A stretch of 64,000 bases of DNA, taken from assembly GCF_003234185.1 (NCBI RefSeq), contig NZ_QKSM01000012.1, positions 22,354 through 86,353 on the forward strand, written 5' to 3'. A program made the translations under genes and the position numbers. Shown piece by piece: positions 17,925 to 27,687 of this stretch. Within the stretch, counting starts at the first letter, position 1, and every line of letters begins with the position of its first letter. Under the pieces are notes generated by a model. It did not search any database and was not told where the DNA came from. It saw nothing but the letters and a program-made list of their open reading frames with translations. The DNA comes from Curtobacterium sp. MCSS17_008. Its GTDB lineage: Bacteria; Actinomycetota; Actinomycetes; Actinomycetales; Microbacteriaceae.

Positions 17925-19091
17925 ATGGACAACGCGTGGCTCGTGCCACTGTCGATGCTCCTCGGCGGGGTCTTCGGCGCGGGCGTCGTGGTGCTGATCA
18001 TCACGGCGGAGCGCACGGCCCGGGCAGCCGACGTCGCGGAACGGACGCTGCCCGACGGCGTCGCCGCGGTCATCGCCACGATGCACAACCCGGCCGTGGT
18101 CGTCGACCCGTCGAACACGGTCGTCGCCGCGTCGCCGCAGGCGCTCACGGTCGGGCTGGTCGTGCGGCGGAAGCTCGTGCACGACGAGCTCGCCGAGCTC
18201 GTCGACCGGGTGCGCAGGAGCGGCGAGATGGCGTCCGACGAACTCGAGCTCCCGCGCGGACGCAGCGGCGAGCTGGTCGGCTACCTGAGCTTCCGGGCCG
18301 CGCAGCTCGGCAACCGCTACGTGCTCGTCACGGCCGACGACCTGACCGAGAGCCGACGCATCGACGAGGTCCGGCGGGACTTCGTGGCGAACATCTCCCA
18401 CGAGCTGAAGACGCCCATCGGGGCGATCGGGCTCCTCGCCGAGACCCTCGTGCTCGCCGCGGACGACCCCGAGCACGTGAAGAAGTTCGCGACGCAGCTC
18501 ATCACCGAGTCCGAGCGGCTCGGCGCCCTGACGAAGGACATCATCGAGTTGTCGCGGCTGCAGTCGGTGGACACCCTCGAGAACAGCGAGGAGACCTCGG
18601 TCGACAAGATCGTGCAGGCCGCGGTCGACGCGAACGAGGTCGTCGCCCGTGCCCGTGACATCGAACTCGTGCGTGCGAAGCGGTCGAAGCTCCGGGTCAT
18701 GGGCGACCCGGGCCTGCTGCAGGTCGCGGTGTCGAACCTCATCGCGAACGCCGTCAAGTACTCCCCGGACCACACCCGCGTCGGCGTCGGCGTCCGGCTG
18801 TCGAAGGGGTTCGTCGAGATCGCGGTGACCGACCAGGGCGTCGGCATCCCCGAGGCCGATCTCGACCGGGTGTTCGAGCGGTTCTACCGCGTCGACCCCG
18901 CACGCTCGCGCGCGACCGGCGGCACCGGCCTCGGGCTCGCGATCGTCAAGCACGTCGTCGGCAACCACGGCGGCGACGTGCGCGTCTGGTCCCAGCCCGG
19001 CAAGGGCTCGACCTTCACGATCCGTCTGCCCGAGGCGGATCCCGAACTCACCACCGCACTCGAAGAGCAACTGGAAGAGCAGCCATCGTGA
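17925..19091 (+). CDS. senX3: Phosphate-sensing sensor histidine kinase SenX3
   Basis: A 388-residue kinase with one N-terminal membrane segment (about 7-27), a PAS-like region (about 45-140), a HisKA dimerisation domain with phosphoacceptor His159 (FVANISHELKTP) and an ATP-binding domain with N box (NLIANAVKYSP), G1 (DQGVGIPEADL) and G2 (GGTGLGLAIVKH). SenX3 controls RegX3 in response to phosphate. ATG 17925 is favoured over GTG 17880 because TACACT sits just before it. Its stop overlaps the regX3 start by four bases. Confidence 0.93.
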   Translation: MDNAWLVPLSMLLGGVFGAGVVVLIITAERTARAADVAERTLPDGVAAVIATMHNPAVVVDPSNTVVAASPQALTVGLVVRRKLVHDELAELVDRVRRSGEMASDELELPRGRSGELVGYLSFRAAQLGNRYVLVTADDLTESRRIDEVRRDFVANISHELKTPIGAIGLLAETLVLAADDPEHVKKFATQLITESERLGALTKDIIELSRLQSVDTLENSEETSVDKIVQAAVDANEVVARARDIELVRAKRSKLRVMGDPGLLQVAVSNLIANAVKYSPDHTRVGVGVRLSKGFVEIAVTDQGVGIPEADLDRVFERFYRVDPARSRATGGTGLGLAIVKHVVGNHGGDVRVWSQPGKGSTFTIRLPEADPELTTALEEQLEEQPS

Positions 19092-19768
19092 CCAAGATCC
19101 TCATCGTCGACGACGAGCCGGCCCTGAGCGAGCCCCTGGAGTTCCTGCTGCAGCGCGAGGGGTACGAGACCTCCGTCGCCGCCGACGGCGTGACCGCGCT
19201 GTCGAAGTTCGACGCCGAGAACCCGGACCTCGTGCTGCTCGACCTCATGCTGCCGGGGCTGAGCGGCACCGAGGTGTGCCGGCAGATCCGCACGCGGTCG
19301 AACGTGCCGATCATCATGCTCACCGCGAAGGACTCCGAGGTGGACATCGTCGTCGGGCTCGAGCTCGGCGCCGACGACTACGTGACGAAGCCGTACTCGA
19401 CGCGCGAGCTCCTGGCCCGGCTGCGTGCCGTGCTGCGGCGCCGCACCGAGGAGGACCCGGGCGACACCGGGATCCTGCAGGTCGGCGGCATCCGGATGGA
19501 CGTCGAACGGCACACGGTGTCGGTGGACGGCTCCGAGACGCCGATGCCGCTCAAGGAGTTCGAGCTGCTCGAGCTGCTGCTCCGCAACGCCGGTCGGGTG
19601 CTCACCCGGGGGCAGCTGATCGACCGGGTGTGGGGCTCCGACTACTTCGGCGACACCAAGACGCTCGACGTGCACATCAAGCGCATCCGGTCGAAGATCG
19701 AGCGCGTGCCGAGCACGCCGGAGATCCTGGTCACGGTGCGCGGCCTGGGGTACCGCATCGAGGGCTGA
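19088..19768 (+). CDS. regX3: Response regulator RegX3
   Basis: A 226-residue OmpR/PhoB-family regulator. The receiver domain has the phosphoacceptor Asp52 (LVLLDLMLPG), the acidic pair DDE near residue 8, and Lys in TKPYS. The C-terminal winged helix covers about 130-225. It activates high-affinity phosphate uptake genes through PHO boxes, one of which lies before phoU here. The GTG start is within the senX3 stop (GTGA). Confidence 0.94.
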   Translation: MTKILIVDDEPALSEPLEFLLQREGYETSVAADGVTALSKFDAENPDLVLLDLMLPGLSGTEVCRQIRTRSNVPIIMLTAKDSEVDIVVGLELGADDYVTKPYSTRELLARLRAVLRRRTEEDPGDTGILQVGGIRMDVERHTVSVDGSETPMPLKEFELLELLLRNAGRVLTRGQLIDRVWGSDYFGDTKTLDVHIKRIRSKIERVPSTPEILVTVRGLGYRIEG

Positions 19769-19815
19769 GCCCGCCAGCCGTCGTCGACGGCGCCGACCGG
19801 TGACGCTGGCCGGCG

Positions 19816-19870
19816 ACGCACCGGAGGCCCGGTGCCGGTTCCGAGAACCGGCACCGGGCCTCCGGTGCGT
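19816..19870. terminator. Bidirectional terminator palindrome after regX3
   Basis: Perfect 25-bp stem (19816-19840 with 19846-19870) and a five-base loop, between two convergent genes. The stem includes GGAGGCCCGGTGCCGG, nearly the same core as the palindrome after rlmB. Confidence 0.85.
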
Positions 19871-19906
19871 TGCGTCCGTTCGTCGCGCCGGTCCGGCGCG
19901 CGGGGA

Positions 19907-20560
19907 TCACTCGGTGCCGTTGTCGCCCTCGGATGAGTCGGTCTGCGAGTCGTCCGACTGCGTACCCGGTGCGGTCGCATCGCCCGTGGGCTGCGAGCCG
20001 CTCTCGGACGGCGAGGTCGCGGTGCTCGACGGGGTCGGCGTCGGTGCGAGCGTCTGGTACTCCTCGAGCGAGCTGGTCAGCACGGGGACGCTGGCCGAGA
20101 CGCCCTCCGCGCCGGAGTACGAGAAGTAGACCTTGACGAGCGAGCCGGGGGTGGCGTCCGCCTGGTCGAACAGGACCTCGCGCCCCGTGGCGACCTCGGA
20201 ACCCTGCTGCGTCGTGCCCTGCTGGCTGCTGTCGTCGCTGGTCGGGTCGGTCGGGTTCGCCAGGTCGAGGCGGCTGTTGGCCGGGACCTCGACGGTCTGG
20301 GTGTCGCCGCCGACCTCGATGGAGAGGGTCACGTCCTCGTCGGACGAGGTGTTGACGAGGGTGCCGAGGAACCGGGCCGCGTCACCGCTGTCGGAGATGA
20401 GGAGCGCGTTCCGGATGTCCACCGAACCGGTCGTCACGTTCACGCCGTCGGTGATCTGCTTGATCTCCTTGGTGTGGGCGGGCGACATGAACTCGCAGCC
20501 GGTGGCGCCGAGCGCGATGGATGCCGCAACGGCGACGGACACGAGTACCCGAGCTCGCAA
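19907..20560 (-). CDS. Secreted lipoprotein of unknown function
   Basis: A 217-residue protein. TTG 20560 is chosen because GGAGGAA lies four bases before it and it gives a clean lipoprotein signal ending in ATGC (Cys near residue 22). An ATG at 20608 overlaps the TAGGAT -10 box of this strand and cannot be the start. The middle part looks like a beta-rich domain, with extended strands such as VTLSIEVGGDTQTVEV. The last 60 residues are Thr/Pro/Ser/Asp-rich and disordered. Divergent from carD. Confidence 0.83.
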   Translation of the reverse strand: MRARVLVSVAVAASIALGATGCEFMSPAHTKEIKQITDGVNVTTGSVDIRNALLISDSGDAARFLGTLVNTSSDEDVTLSIEVGGDTQTVEVPANSRLDLANPTDPTSDDSSQQGTTQQGSEVATGREVLFDQADATPGSLVKVYFSYSGAEGVSASVPVLTSSLEEYQTLAPTPTPSSTATSPSESGSQPTGDATAPGTQSDDSQTDSSEGDNGTE

Positions 20561-20667
20561 GAGATTCCTCCGGAAGATCACGATGTGGACCGGACGGTCC
20601 GACGCCATCCTACCGATCACCGGGGTGGTGGGGTGCCCAGGCCCCCTTACCCGAAAAGGGCTTGTGG

Positions 20668-20673
20668 TAAACT
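20668..20673 (+). promoter_or_regulatory. -10 box of carD
   Basis: TAAACT lies 27 bases before the carD ATG, and the leader carries a purine-rich stretch (GGGAACGGAG). The -35 region is not clear. Confidence 0.55.
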
Positions 20674-20700
20674 GGGGGTCCTGGGAACGGAGCCTGATAC

Positions 20701-21183
20701 ATGCAATTCGAGGTCGGCGAGACCGTCGTCTACCCCCACCACGGGGCGGCAACCATCTCTGAAGTCAAGACGCGCGTCATCAAGGGCGAGGAAAAGGTCT
20801 ACCTGAAGCTGCGTGTCACGCAGGGTGACCTGACGATCGAGGTGCCGGCGGACAACGTCGACCTCGTCGGCGTCCGTGACGTGATCGGCAAGGAAGGCCT
20901 CGACAAGGTCTTCGAAGTCCTGCGGGCCCCCTTCACCGAGGAGCCCACCAACTGGTCGCGCCGGTACAAGGCGAACCTGGAGAAGCTGGCGTCCGGTGAC
21001 GTCATCAAGGTGTCCGAGGTCGTCCGCGACCTCTGGCGTCGCGACCAGGACCGCGGGCTGTCCGCGGGCGAGAAGCGGATGCTGGCGAAGGCCCGGCAGA
21101 TCCTCGTCTCCGAGCTCGCCCTGGCCGAGAAGACCGACGAGGACAAGGCATCGACCGTCCTCGACGAGGTCCTCGCCTCCTAG
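20701..21183 (+). CDS. carD: RNA polymerase-binding transcription factor CarD
   Basis: A 160-residue protein. The N-terminal Tudor-like RNA polymerase interaction domain (1-55, [17 protein letters not shown]) contacts the beta subunit. The C-terminal helical domain (about 65-155) has the conserved [13 protein letters not shown] and [11 protein letters not shown] stretches, with the Trp that wedges the open promoter bubble. It stabilises open complexes, notably at rRNA promoters. It heads the carD-ispDF-cysS-rlmB run common in actinobacteria. Confidence 0.96.
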   Translation: MQFEVGETVVYPHHGAATISEVKTRVIKGEEKVYLKLRVTQGDLTIEVPADNVDLVGVRDVIGKEGLDKVFEVLRAPFTEEPTNWSRRYKANLEKLASGDVIKVSEVVRDLWRRDQDRGLSAGEKRMLAKARQILVSELALAEKTDEDKASTVLDEVLAS

Positions 21184-21205
21184 CGCGAACCGCAGCTGGA
21201 CCACA

Positions 21206-21256
21206 CGACGACGACCGCCCTGCTCCCCGAACGGGTGAGCAGGGCGGTCGTCGTCG
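21206..21256 (+). promoter_or_regulatory. Long perfect hairpin enclosing the ispDF start codon
   Basis: Perfect 20-base arms (21206-21225 and 21237-21256) with a central CCCGAACGGG that can extend the stem. The GTG start of ispDF (21235-21237) falls at the top of the stem. It starts 22 bases after the carD stop, so it may be the carD terminator that also hides the ispDF start. Confidence 0.75.
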
Positions 21257-22404
21257 TCGCGGCGGGTTCCGGCACCCGGCTCGGCATCGGGGACGCCAAG
21301 GCGTTCGTCCCGGTCGCCGGCGAGCTGATGCTCACCCGGGCGCTCCGGACGGTGTTCACGCTCGCCGAACCCACCGCCGTCGTGGTCGTCGCCCCCGCCG
21401 CCCGGCTCGACGAGTGCCGCGCGCTGGTGACCGCCGTCGCCGGGCCCGCGGCCGACCTCACCGCGGTCGTCGCCGGCGGCGCGGACCGGCACGCCTCGGT
21501 GCAGGCGGGCCTCGACGCCCTGCCGGAGGGCGTCGAGTGGGTCGGCGTGCACGACGCCGCGCGCTGCCTGACCCCGGCCGCGCAGTTCGACGCGGTGTTC
21601 GCCCGTGCGCGGGAGACCGGGGACGGCGTCGTGCCGGCCCTGCCCGTCACGGACACGGTCAAGCGGGTCGAGGGCGACGTCGTGGTCGAGACCGTCGACC
21701 GGTCGGCCCTCGTCGGGGTGCAGACGCCGCAGGTCTTCCCGCTGGGCGCGCTGCGGGCCGCGTACGCGGTCGCCGTGCAGTCCGAGACCGACGACGCCGG
21801 GGTGTTCCGGGCCGCCGGCGGCACGGTCCGCACGGTCCCGGGCGACGCCGACGCGTTCAAGGTCACGACGAGGTGGGACCTCGCACGCGCCGAGGCGCTC
21901 GTCGCGGACCGACAGGTCGCCGCCGGCTCGGCACCGGTCGTCCGTGTCGGCCTCGGGGTCGACGTGCACGCCTTCGACGCGGCGTCGCCGTGCCGGGTGG
22001 GCCTGCTCGACTTCCCGGGCGAGGCCGGCCTCTCCGGGCACAGCGACGGTGACGCCGTGGCGCACGCGGTCTGCGACGCCCTGCTGTCCGCCGGCGGCCT
22101 CGGTGACATCGGTGCGCGCTTCGGGACGTCGGACCCGCGGTACGCCGGCGCCTCCGGGGACGTCTTCGTCCGCGGGGCCGTCGAGCTCCTGCTGCAGGCC
22201 GGACTCGTCCCGACCTCGGTCACGGTCCAGGTGATCGGGAACCGCCCCCGCATCGGCGCCCGGCGCGACGAGATGCAGGCGGCCCTCGGCGCGGTCGTCG
22301 GCGCTCCCGTCGCGGTCTCCGGCACCACCACGGACGGCCTCGGCCTGACCGGGCGCGGCGAGGGGCTCGCCGCGATCGCGACGGCCGTCGTCCGACCGGT
22401 CTGA
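21235..22404 (+). CDS. ispDF: Bifunctional IspD-IspF, isoprenoid (MEP) pathway
   Basis: A 389-residue fusion. IspD (about 1-225) carries the nucleotide-binding [12 protein letters not shown] at its start and makes CDP-methylerythritol. IspF (about 235-389) carries DVHAF (Asp243, His245) and [10 protein letters not shown] and makes the cyclic diphosphate. GTG 21235 is the only usual start between the in-frame carD stop and the nucleotide loop. It lacks a good ribosome binding site and is inside a strong hairpin. The fusion is a known arrangement in several bacterial groups. Confidence 0.94.
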   Translation: MSRAVVVVAAGSGTRLGIGDAKAFVPVAGELMLTRALRTVFTLAEPTAVVVVAPAARLDECRALVTAVAGPAADLTAVVAGGADRHASVQAGLDALPEGVEWVGVHDAARCLTPAAQFDAVFARARETGDGVVPALPVTDTVKRVEGDVVVETVDRSALVGVQTPQVFPLGALRAAYAVAVQSETDDAGVFRAAGGTVRTVPGDADAFKVTTRWDLARAEALVADRQVAAGSAPVVRVGLGVDVHAFDAASPCRVGLLDFPGEAGLSGHSDGDAVAHAVCDALLSAGGLGDIGARFGTSDPRYAGASGDVFVRGAVELLLQAGLVPTSVTVQVIGNRPRIGARRDEMQAALGAVVGAPVAVSGTTTDGLGLTGRGEGLAAIATAVVRPV

Positions 22405-22421
22405 CGTCCTAGGCTTGGGCC

Positions 22422-23831
22422 GTGACCGTTCGCCTGTACGACTCCCGCGCCGCAGCCGTCGTCGACCTCGTCCCCCTGGTCGACGGACAGGTGAGCATGT
22501 ACGTGTGCGGACCGACGGTGCAGTCGTCGCCGCACATCGGTCACCTGCGCTCGGCCCTGGTCTACGACATCTGGCGGCGCTGGCTGACGTACCGCGGCTA
22601 CCGGGTGACCCTGGTGCGGAACGTCACCGACATCGACGACAAGGTGCTCGACCTCGCCGCGGGCACCGACGAGCAGTGGTTCGCGCGGGCGTACCGCGTC
22701 GAGCGGGAGTTCACCGCCGCGTACGACGCCCTCGGCATCCTCGCCCCGACCTACGAGCCGCGGGCCACCGCGAGCGTGCCGCAGATGCACGAGATCATCG
22801 AGCGGCTCGTCGACCGCGGTCACGCGTACGCCGCGTCCGACGGGTCGGGCGACGTCTACTTCGACACCGGCAGCTGGGAGGCGTACGGCGCCCTGACCCG
22901 GCAGCGTCGCGAGGACATGGTCGAGGCGGCGGACGCCGACCCGCGGGGCAAGCGCGACCCGCGGGACTTCGCGCTCTGGAAGGGCGCGAAGCCGGGAGAG
23001 CCCGCCACCGCGACCTGGGACTCGCCGTGGGGGCCGGGACGCCCGGGCTGGCACATCGAGTGCTCCGCCATGTCACGGCGCTACCTCGGCCCCGCGTTCG
23101 ACATCCACGGCGGCGGGCTCGACCTGCGCTTCCCGCACCACGAGAACGAGCTCGCGCAGTCGACCGCGGCCGGTGACGCGTTCGCGTCGTACTGGCTGCA
23201 CAACGGGCTGGTGACCGTCGAGGGACAGAAGATGTCGAAGTCGCTCGGCAACTCGATCTTCGCAGCCGACTTCCTCGGGTCCGCCCGGCCGGCGGTCGTC
23301 CGCTACTTCCTCGGCGCCGCGCACTACCGGTCGTCGATCGACCACCACGAGGGGTCGCTGACCGAGGCCGAGGCGGCGTACGACCGCATCGAGGGGTTCC
23401 TCTCGCGCGCCGAACCGCGGCTCGAGGGGGTCGTGCTCCGGGACGCCCCGTCCGTGCCCGAGGCCTTCGCGGCCGCGATGGACGACGACCTCGCGGTGCC
23501 CCAGGCCCTCGCCGTGCTGCACGAGACGGTCCGCGCGGGGAACGCGGCCCTCGACGCCGACGATGCGGAAGCGCTCGGGACCGCGTACCATCAGGTGGCC
23601 GCGATGGTCGAGGTCCTCGGCATCGACCCGCGAGCGGCCCACTGGTCCGGCGGTGCGCAGGACGTCTCGGCCGCACCGCTCGCCGCGCTCGTCGACCGCC
23701 TCGTGCAGGAGCGCGCCGACGCCCGTGCGGCACGCGACTTCGCCACGGCGGACCGGGTGCGCGACGACCTCGCAGCCGCGGGGATCACCATCGAGGACAC
23801 CGCAGCAGGAACACGCTGGAGCATCGCCTGA
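22422..23831 (+). CDS. cysS: Cysteine-tRNA ligase
   Basis: A 469-residue class I aminoacyl-tRNA synthetase. It has zinc ligand Cys29, the HIGH motif at 38-41 and KMSKS near 270-274. Zinc site segments GWHIECS and HHENELAQS identify Cys specificity. Mycothiol ligase MshC is a paralogue, but the length, full anticodon-binding C-terminus and operon position favour CysS. TAGGCT at 22410-22415 ends six bases before the GTG, so a leaderless internal promoter is likely besides read-through from ispDF. Confidence 0.94.
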   Translation: MTVRLYDSRAAAVVDLVPLVDGQVSMYVCGPTVQSSPHIGHLRSALVYDIWRRWLTYRGYRVTLVRNVTDIDDKVLDLAAGTDEQWFARAYRVEREFTAAYDALGILAPTYEPRATASVPQMHEIIERLVDRGHAYAASDGSGDVYFDTGSWEAYGALTRQRREDMVEAADADPRGKRDPRDFALWKGAKPGEPATATWDSPWGPGRPGWHIECSAMSRRYLGPAFDIHGGGLDLRFPHHENELAQSTAAGDAFASYWLHNGLVTVEGQKMSKSLGNSIFAADFLGSARPAVVRYFLGAAHYRSSIDHHEGSLTEAEAAYDRIEGFLSRAEPRLEGVVLRDAPSVPEAFAAAMDDDLAVPQALAVLHETVRAGNAALDADDAEALGTAYHQVAAMVEVLGIDPRAAHWSGGAQDVSAAPLAALVDRLVQERADARAARDFATADRVRDDLAAAGITIEDTAAGTRWSIA

Positions 23832-23859
23832 CAACGGCCGTGCCGGACAGGAGAGAGCA

Positions 23860-24870
23860 ATGAAGAACGTCTCGGGGAGCAAGAAGGGCCGGCCGGGCGC
23901 CGTCCGCTCCGGCCGCAAGGGCAACAAGCAGGTCGGCTCCGGCGGCCAGGGCGCGCAGGCGCTCGAGGGCCGGAAGCCGACGCCCAAGGCCGAGGACCGC
24001 CCGTACCACCCGGCCGGCAAGCGCAAGGCGGCGAAGGAGCGGCTCGACGCGGCCCGTGGTCGGCACGGCGCATCGAGCTCGCCGCAGCAGCGCACGAGCC
24101 GGCCGCCGCAGCGCAAGGCCGACGACTCGGAGCTCGTGACCGGGCGCAACTCGGTGCTCGAGGCCCTGCGCACGAAGACGCCGTCGACGACGCTCTACGT
24201 CGCCGCCCGCATCGAGGTCGACGACCGCGTCAAGGAGATCCTGGCGCTGGCGAACCACCGCGGTGTGCCGATCATGGAGATCATGCGTCCGGAGCTCGAC
24301 CGGATCACGGGGCACGACAGCGTGCACCAGGGCGTCGCGCTCAAGGTGCCCGCGTACGAGTACGCCGTCGCCGAGGACATCGCCGAGCGCGCGTTCTCGC
24401 GCGACCAGGTGCCGCTCATGGTGGCGCTCGACGGCATCACCGACCCGCGCAACCTCGGTGCGATCATCCGCTCGACCGCGGCCTTCGGCGGGCACGGCGT
24501 CATCGTGCCGCAGCGCCGCTCGGTGGGTGTGACCGCCTCCGCGTGGAAGACGAGTGCCGGTGCCGCTGCCCGGACGCCCGTCGCGATGGCCCCGAACCTG
24601 ACGCAGACCCTCAAGTCGCTGAAGTCGATGGGGCTCTTCGTGCTCGGCCTGGCGGGCGACGGCGACGTGCAGCTCGATCAGCTCGAGCTCGCCGACCGGC
24701 CGATCGTGATCGTCGTCGGCTCGGAGGGCAAGGGCCTGTCGCGCCTGGTGACCGAGACCTGCGACGCGGTCGTCTCGATCCCGATCTCGAGCGCCACCGA
24801 GTCCCTGAACGCCGGCATCGCCGCGAGCGTCACCCTGTGGGAGGTCGCCCGACGCCGTCGCGCCGAGTAG
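23860..24870 (+). CDS. rlmB: 23S rRNA (guanosine-2'-O-)-methyltransferase RlmB
   Basis: A 336-residue SpoU/TrmH-family enzyme. A basic disordered tail of about 85 residues, rich in Lys, Arg and Gly, precedes the RNA-binding domain (SELVTGRNSVLEAL) and the knotted SPOUT domain with motifs DPRNLGAIIRSTAAFG, VVGSEGKGLS and SIPISSATESLNAG. RlmB methylates G2251 of 23S rRNA. The ATG follows AGGAGAGAG. The long basic tail is common in actinobacterial members. Confidence 0.93.
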   Translation: MKNVSGSKKGRPGAVRSGRKGNKQVGSGGQGAQALEGRKPTPKAEDRPYHPAGKRKAAKERLDAARGRHGASSSPQQRTSRPPQRKADDSELVTGRNSVLEALRTKTPSTTLYVAARIEVDDRVKEILALANHRGVPIMEIMRPELDRITGHDSVHQGVALKVPAYEYAVAEDIAERAFSRDQVPLMVALDGITDPRNLGAIIRSTAAFGGHGVIVPQRRSVGVTASAWKTSAGAAARTPVAMAPNLTQTLKSLKSMGLFVLGLAGDGDVQLDQLELADRPIVIVVGSEGKGLSRLVTETCDAVVSIPISSATESLNAGIAASVTLWEVARRRRAE

Positions 24871-24894
24871 CGCAGGCCGCACCAGCGCACCGCC

Positions 24895-24937
24895 AGGAGG
24901 CCCGGTGCCGGTCCCGGGGACCGGCACCGGGCCTCCT
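24895..24937. terminator. Bidirectional terminator palindrome after rlmB
   Basis: 20-bp perfect arms built on AGGAGGCCCGGTGCCGG, between convergent rlmB and the DUF4032 gene. The same core appears after regX3. Confidence 0.82.
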
Positions 24938-24947
24938 GTCCGTCCGA

Positions 24948-26255
24948 CTACACCGACGCGCGCCAGTCCTCGACGTCGTCCTCGTCCGACACCCCGTCGT
25001 CGTCGAGCACCGGGATCGGCAACGTGATCGACGACGTCGGCGGGTTGATGAGCAACCGCTCGTCACGACGGTGCCGCAGCACGTCGTTGATGTACGCGGT
25101 GGTGGCCTCCGGGAGCGAGACCGAGCGCTCCTCTTCCTGCGACATGTACCAGCGGTGCTCGAGCAGCTCGTGGAACACCTCCGCCGGCTCGAGCCGACCA
25201 CGCAGGTCGCGGGGGATCGAGCGGACGACGGGTTCGAACACCCGCGACACCCACTCGTGCGCCACCATCTCCTCGTCGAGCTGGTCGCGCCCGTTCCGCG
25301 CCCGGTACGCGTCGAGGTCGTTGAGCAGTCGGCGGGCCTGGTTCTCGCCGGCGTCGAGGCCGGTCAGGCGCAGCAGCCGGCGCTGGTGGTGCCCGGCGTC
25401 GACGACCTTCGGCTGGATCCGCACCTGCGAACCGCCCTCGGTCGTGTGGATCGAGAGCTCCTCGATGTCGAACCCGAGCGCGTTGAGCCGCTCGACGCGG
25501 TCGTTGATGCGCCAGCGCTCCTTGACGTCGAACTGCTCCGTGCCGGTCAGTTCCTTCCAGAGCGTCCGGTACTGCGCGACGATCCGGTTCGAGACGTCCA
25601 CGGGGTCGGCGTTCTCGTCGAGCCGCCCGCCCGCCTCGAGGTCCAGGAGCTCACCGGCGATGTTCACCCGCGCGACCTCGAGGTCGTTCTCGCGCTGCCC
25701 GTTCGACAGTCCGCCCGGGTAGAGCTTGCCGGTCTCCGCGTCGACCAGGTAGGCGGCGAAGGCGCCCGCGTCACGCCGGAACAGCGTGTTCGACAGGGAG
25801 ACGTCGCCCCAGTAGAAGCCGATGACGTGCAGGCGGACGAGCAGCAGCGCGAGGGCGTCGACGAGTCGCGTGGCGGTGTCCGGGCGCAGCGTCTGCGAGT
25901 ACAGCGCCCGGTACGGCAGCGAGAAGCGCAGGTGTCGGGTGACGAGGACCGGGTGCAGGGGCTCCCCGTCGGCGTCGACCCGGTTCGTGATCACGGCGAC
26001 GGGGTCGACGCACGGCACGTCCATCCGCTGCAGGGTGCGGAGCATCTCGTACTCGGCCCGCGCGACCTCCTCGCCGGTCTCCTTGACCGCGGCGACGTAC
26101 CCGCTCAGGTGCACGAAGCGCACCAGGTGCCGCGAGATGCCCTTCGGCAGCGCGACGATGACGTCGTCCGGCCAGTCCTCGAGCGGCAGGTCCCACGGCA
26201 GGTCGAGCAGCCCGGGGTCGACGGTCGCTGCGGTGATGGAGAGGGAGTCGGGCAC
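24948..26255 (-). CDS. DUF4032 protein with kinase-like fold
   Basis: A 435-residue cytoplasmic protein. The first 220 residues resemble small-molecule or lipopolysaccharide kinases: a Lys in YVAAVKE, a catalytic-loop-like GDVSLSNTLF near residue 151, and VDAETG where DFG would be. The rest matches what I recall of the actinobacterial DUF4032 C-terminal domain. Activity and substrate are unknown. The UgpC-type ABC ATPase gene lies upstream on the same strand with a terminator between. Confidence 0.82.
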   Translation of the reverse strand: MPDSLSITAATVDPGLLDLPWDLPLEDWPDDVIVALPKGISRHLVRFVHLSGYVAAVKETGEEVARAEYEMLRTLQRMDVPCVDPVAVITNRVDADGEPLHPVLVTRHLRFSLPYRALYSQTLRPDTATRLVDALALLLVRLHVIGFYWGDVSLSNTLFRRDAGAFAAYLVDAETGKLYPGGLSNGQRENDLEVARVNIAGELLDLEAGGRLDENADPVDVSNRIVAQYRTLWKELTGTEQFDVKERWRINDRVERLNALGFDIEELSIHTTEGGSQVRIQPKVVDAGHHQRRLLRLTGLDAGENQARRLLNDLDAYRARNGRDQLDEEMVAHEWVSRVFEPVVRSIPRDLRGRLEPAEVFHELLEHRWYMSQEEERSVSLPEATTAYINDVLRHRRDERLLINPPTSSITLPIPVLDDDGVSDEDDVEDWRASV

Positions 26256-26290
26256 GGTTGGCTCCAGTCGGTGCGGTGGTCTGACAGACG

Positions 26291-26322
26291 GGAGGCGCGG
26301 TGCCCGCCGGCACCGCGCCTCC
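26291..26322 (-). terminator. Terminator palindrome after the ABC ATPase gene
   Basis: Perfect 14-bp stem GGAGGCGCGGTGCC with a four-base loop, 17 bases past the stop of the ABC ATPase gene. It belongs to the recurring gene-end palindrome family. Confidence 0.75.
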
Positions 26323-26338
26323 TGTTCGACTTCCGGTG

Positions 26339-27439
26339 TTACGCGCTGACGACGGCCTTGTCGTCGAGACGCTCGCCCGACTCGGTGGCGAAGGCGTGCA
26401 CGTGGCCCTGCTTCGGCGAGATCACGATCGTGTCGCCGATCGACGGGTGCGAGCGGCCGTCGACACGGGCGACGATGTCGGCGCGCTGGCCGTTCACGTC
26501 GGCGTGACCGTACAGGTAGCCGTCGGCGCCGAGCTCCTCGACCACGTCGACCGTGACCGGCAGGCCGTCACCCGACGGGGAGACGATGACGTCCTCCGGG
26601 CGGATGCCGACGGTGATCGAACCGGCACGGGCGTTCGACAGGGTGTCGCGGTCGAGCGGGTGGTTCAGCGTGCCGAACTTGATGCCGCCCTCGACGACGT
26701 CCGCCGGGAGCAGGTTCATGGCCGGCGAGCCGATGAAGCCGGCGACGAACACGTTGTTCGGCTTCTCGTACAGGTCGCGCGGGGTGCCGACCTGCTGCAG
26801 GATGCCGTCCTTGAGCACCGCGATGCGGTCGCCCATGGTGAGCGCCTCGGTCTGGTCGTGCGTGACGTAGACCGTGGTGACGCCGAGGCGACGCTGCAGC
26901 GAGGCGATCTGGGTGCGGGTCTGCACACGGAGCTTGGCGTCGAGGTTCGACAGCGGCTCGTCCATGAGGAACACCTGCGGCTGACGGACGATGGCGCGGC
27001 CCATCGCGACGCGCTGACGCTGACCACCGGAGAGCGCCTTCGGCTTGCGGCCGAGGTACTGCTCGAGGTCGAGGAGCTTGGCGGCCTCCTGCACACGGGT
27101 GGCGCGCTCCTCCTTGCCGACACCGGCGATCTTGAGCGCGAAGCCCATGTTCTCGGCGACGGTCATGTGCGGGTAGAGCGCGTAGTTCTGGAACACCATC
27201 GCGATGTCGCGGTCCTTCGGCGGGACGTCGGTGACGTCGCGCTCGCCGATGCGGATCGCGCCCGAGTTGACCTCTTCGAGGCCGGCGAGCATGCGCAGGG
27301 ACGTGGACTTGCCGCAGCCCGAGGGGCCGACGAGGACGAGGAACTCGCCGTCGGCGATGTCCAGGTCGAGGGAGTCGACCGCGGGGCGGGTGCCTCCGGG
27401 GTAGAGACGGGTTGCCTTGTCGTAGGTGACGGACGCCAT
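26339..27439 (-). CDS. Sugar/polyol ABC transporter ATPase, UgpC/MsmK type
   Basis: A 366-residue ATPase of the MalK/MsmK/UgpC group. Walker A GPSGCGKST is at 38-46, the signature LSGGQRQRVAMGRA near 135-148, Walker B VFLMDEPLSNLDAKLR after it, and a C-terminal OB/TOBE regulatory domain from about 240. No permease or binding protein gene is adjacent. In actinobacteria such stand-alone ATPases (MsiK) can serve several carbohydrate importers, which is the likely role here (inference). Confidence 0.9.
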   Translation of the reverse strand: MASVTYDKATRLYPGGTRPAVDSLDLDIADGEFLVLVGPSGCGKSTSLRMLAGLEEVNSGAIRIGERDVTDVPPKDRDIAMVFQNYALYPHMTVAENMGFALKIAGVGKEERATRVQEAAKLLDLEQYLGRKPKALSGGQRQRVAMGRAIVRQPQVFLMDEPLSNLDAKLRVQTRTQIASLQRRLGVTTVYVTHDQTEALTMGDRIAVLKDGILQQVGTPRDLYEKPNNVFVAGFIGSPAMNLLPADVVEGGIKFGTLNHPLDRDTLSNARAGSITVGIRPEDVIVSPSGDGLPVTVDVVEELGADGYLYGHADVNGQRADIVARVDGRSHPSIGDTIVISPKQGHVHAFATESGERLDDKAVVSA

Positions 27440-27687
27440 GAGCGTTCGGTCCTTCCTTCACCGGCAGGTACGTGCCGGACGATCCGTAGTGAAGCGGTTG
27501 CCCGTGGGGGCCCCGGATGGTCGCCGTCGACCATCGCTGTTCATACAACACGACTTCCCGGGCGAGCGCCAGTGTCCGGTCCGCCTGGTTGGCTGGTCCC
27601 AGGAAGGACCACTACGATCGGCGGGTCCGTCCGGCGTCCGGGGGAGGCCGAGCGGACGTCAGGCAACTACGTGAGGACCAACGACGC

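Noticed and set aside
20561..20608. ATG 20608 as start of the lipoprotein upstream of carD
   Set aside because: It overlaps the -10 box of its own promoter; TTG 20560 has GGAGGAA and a clean lipoprotein signal.
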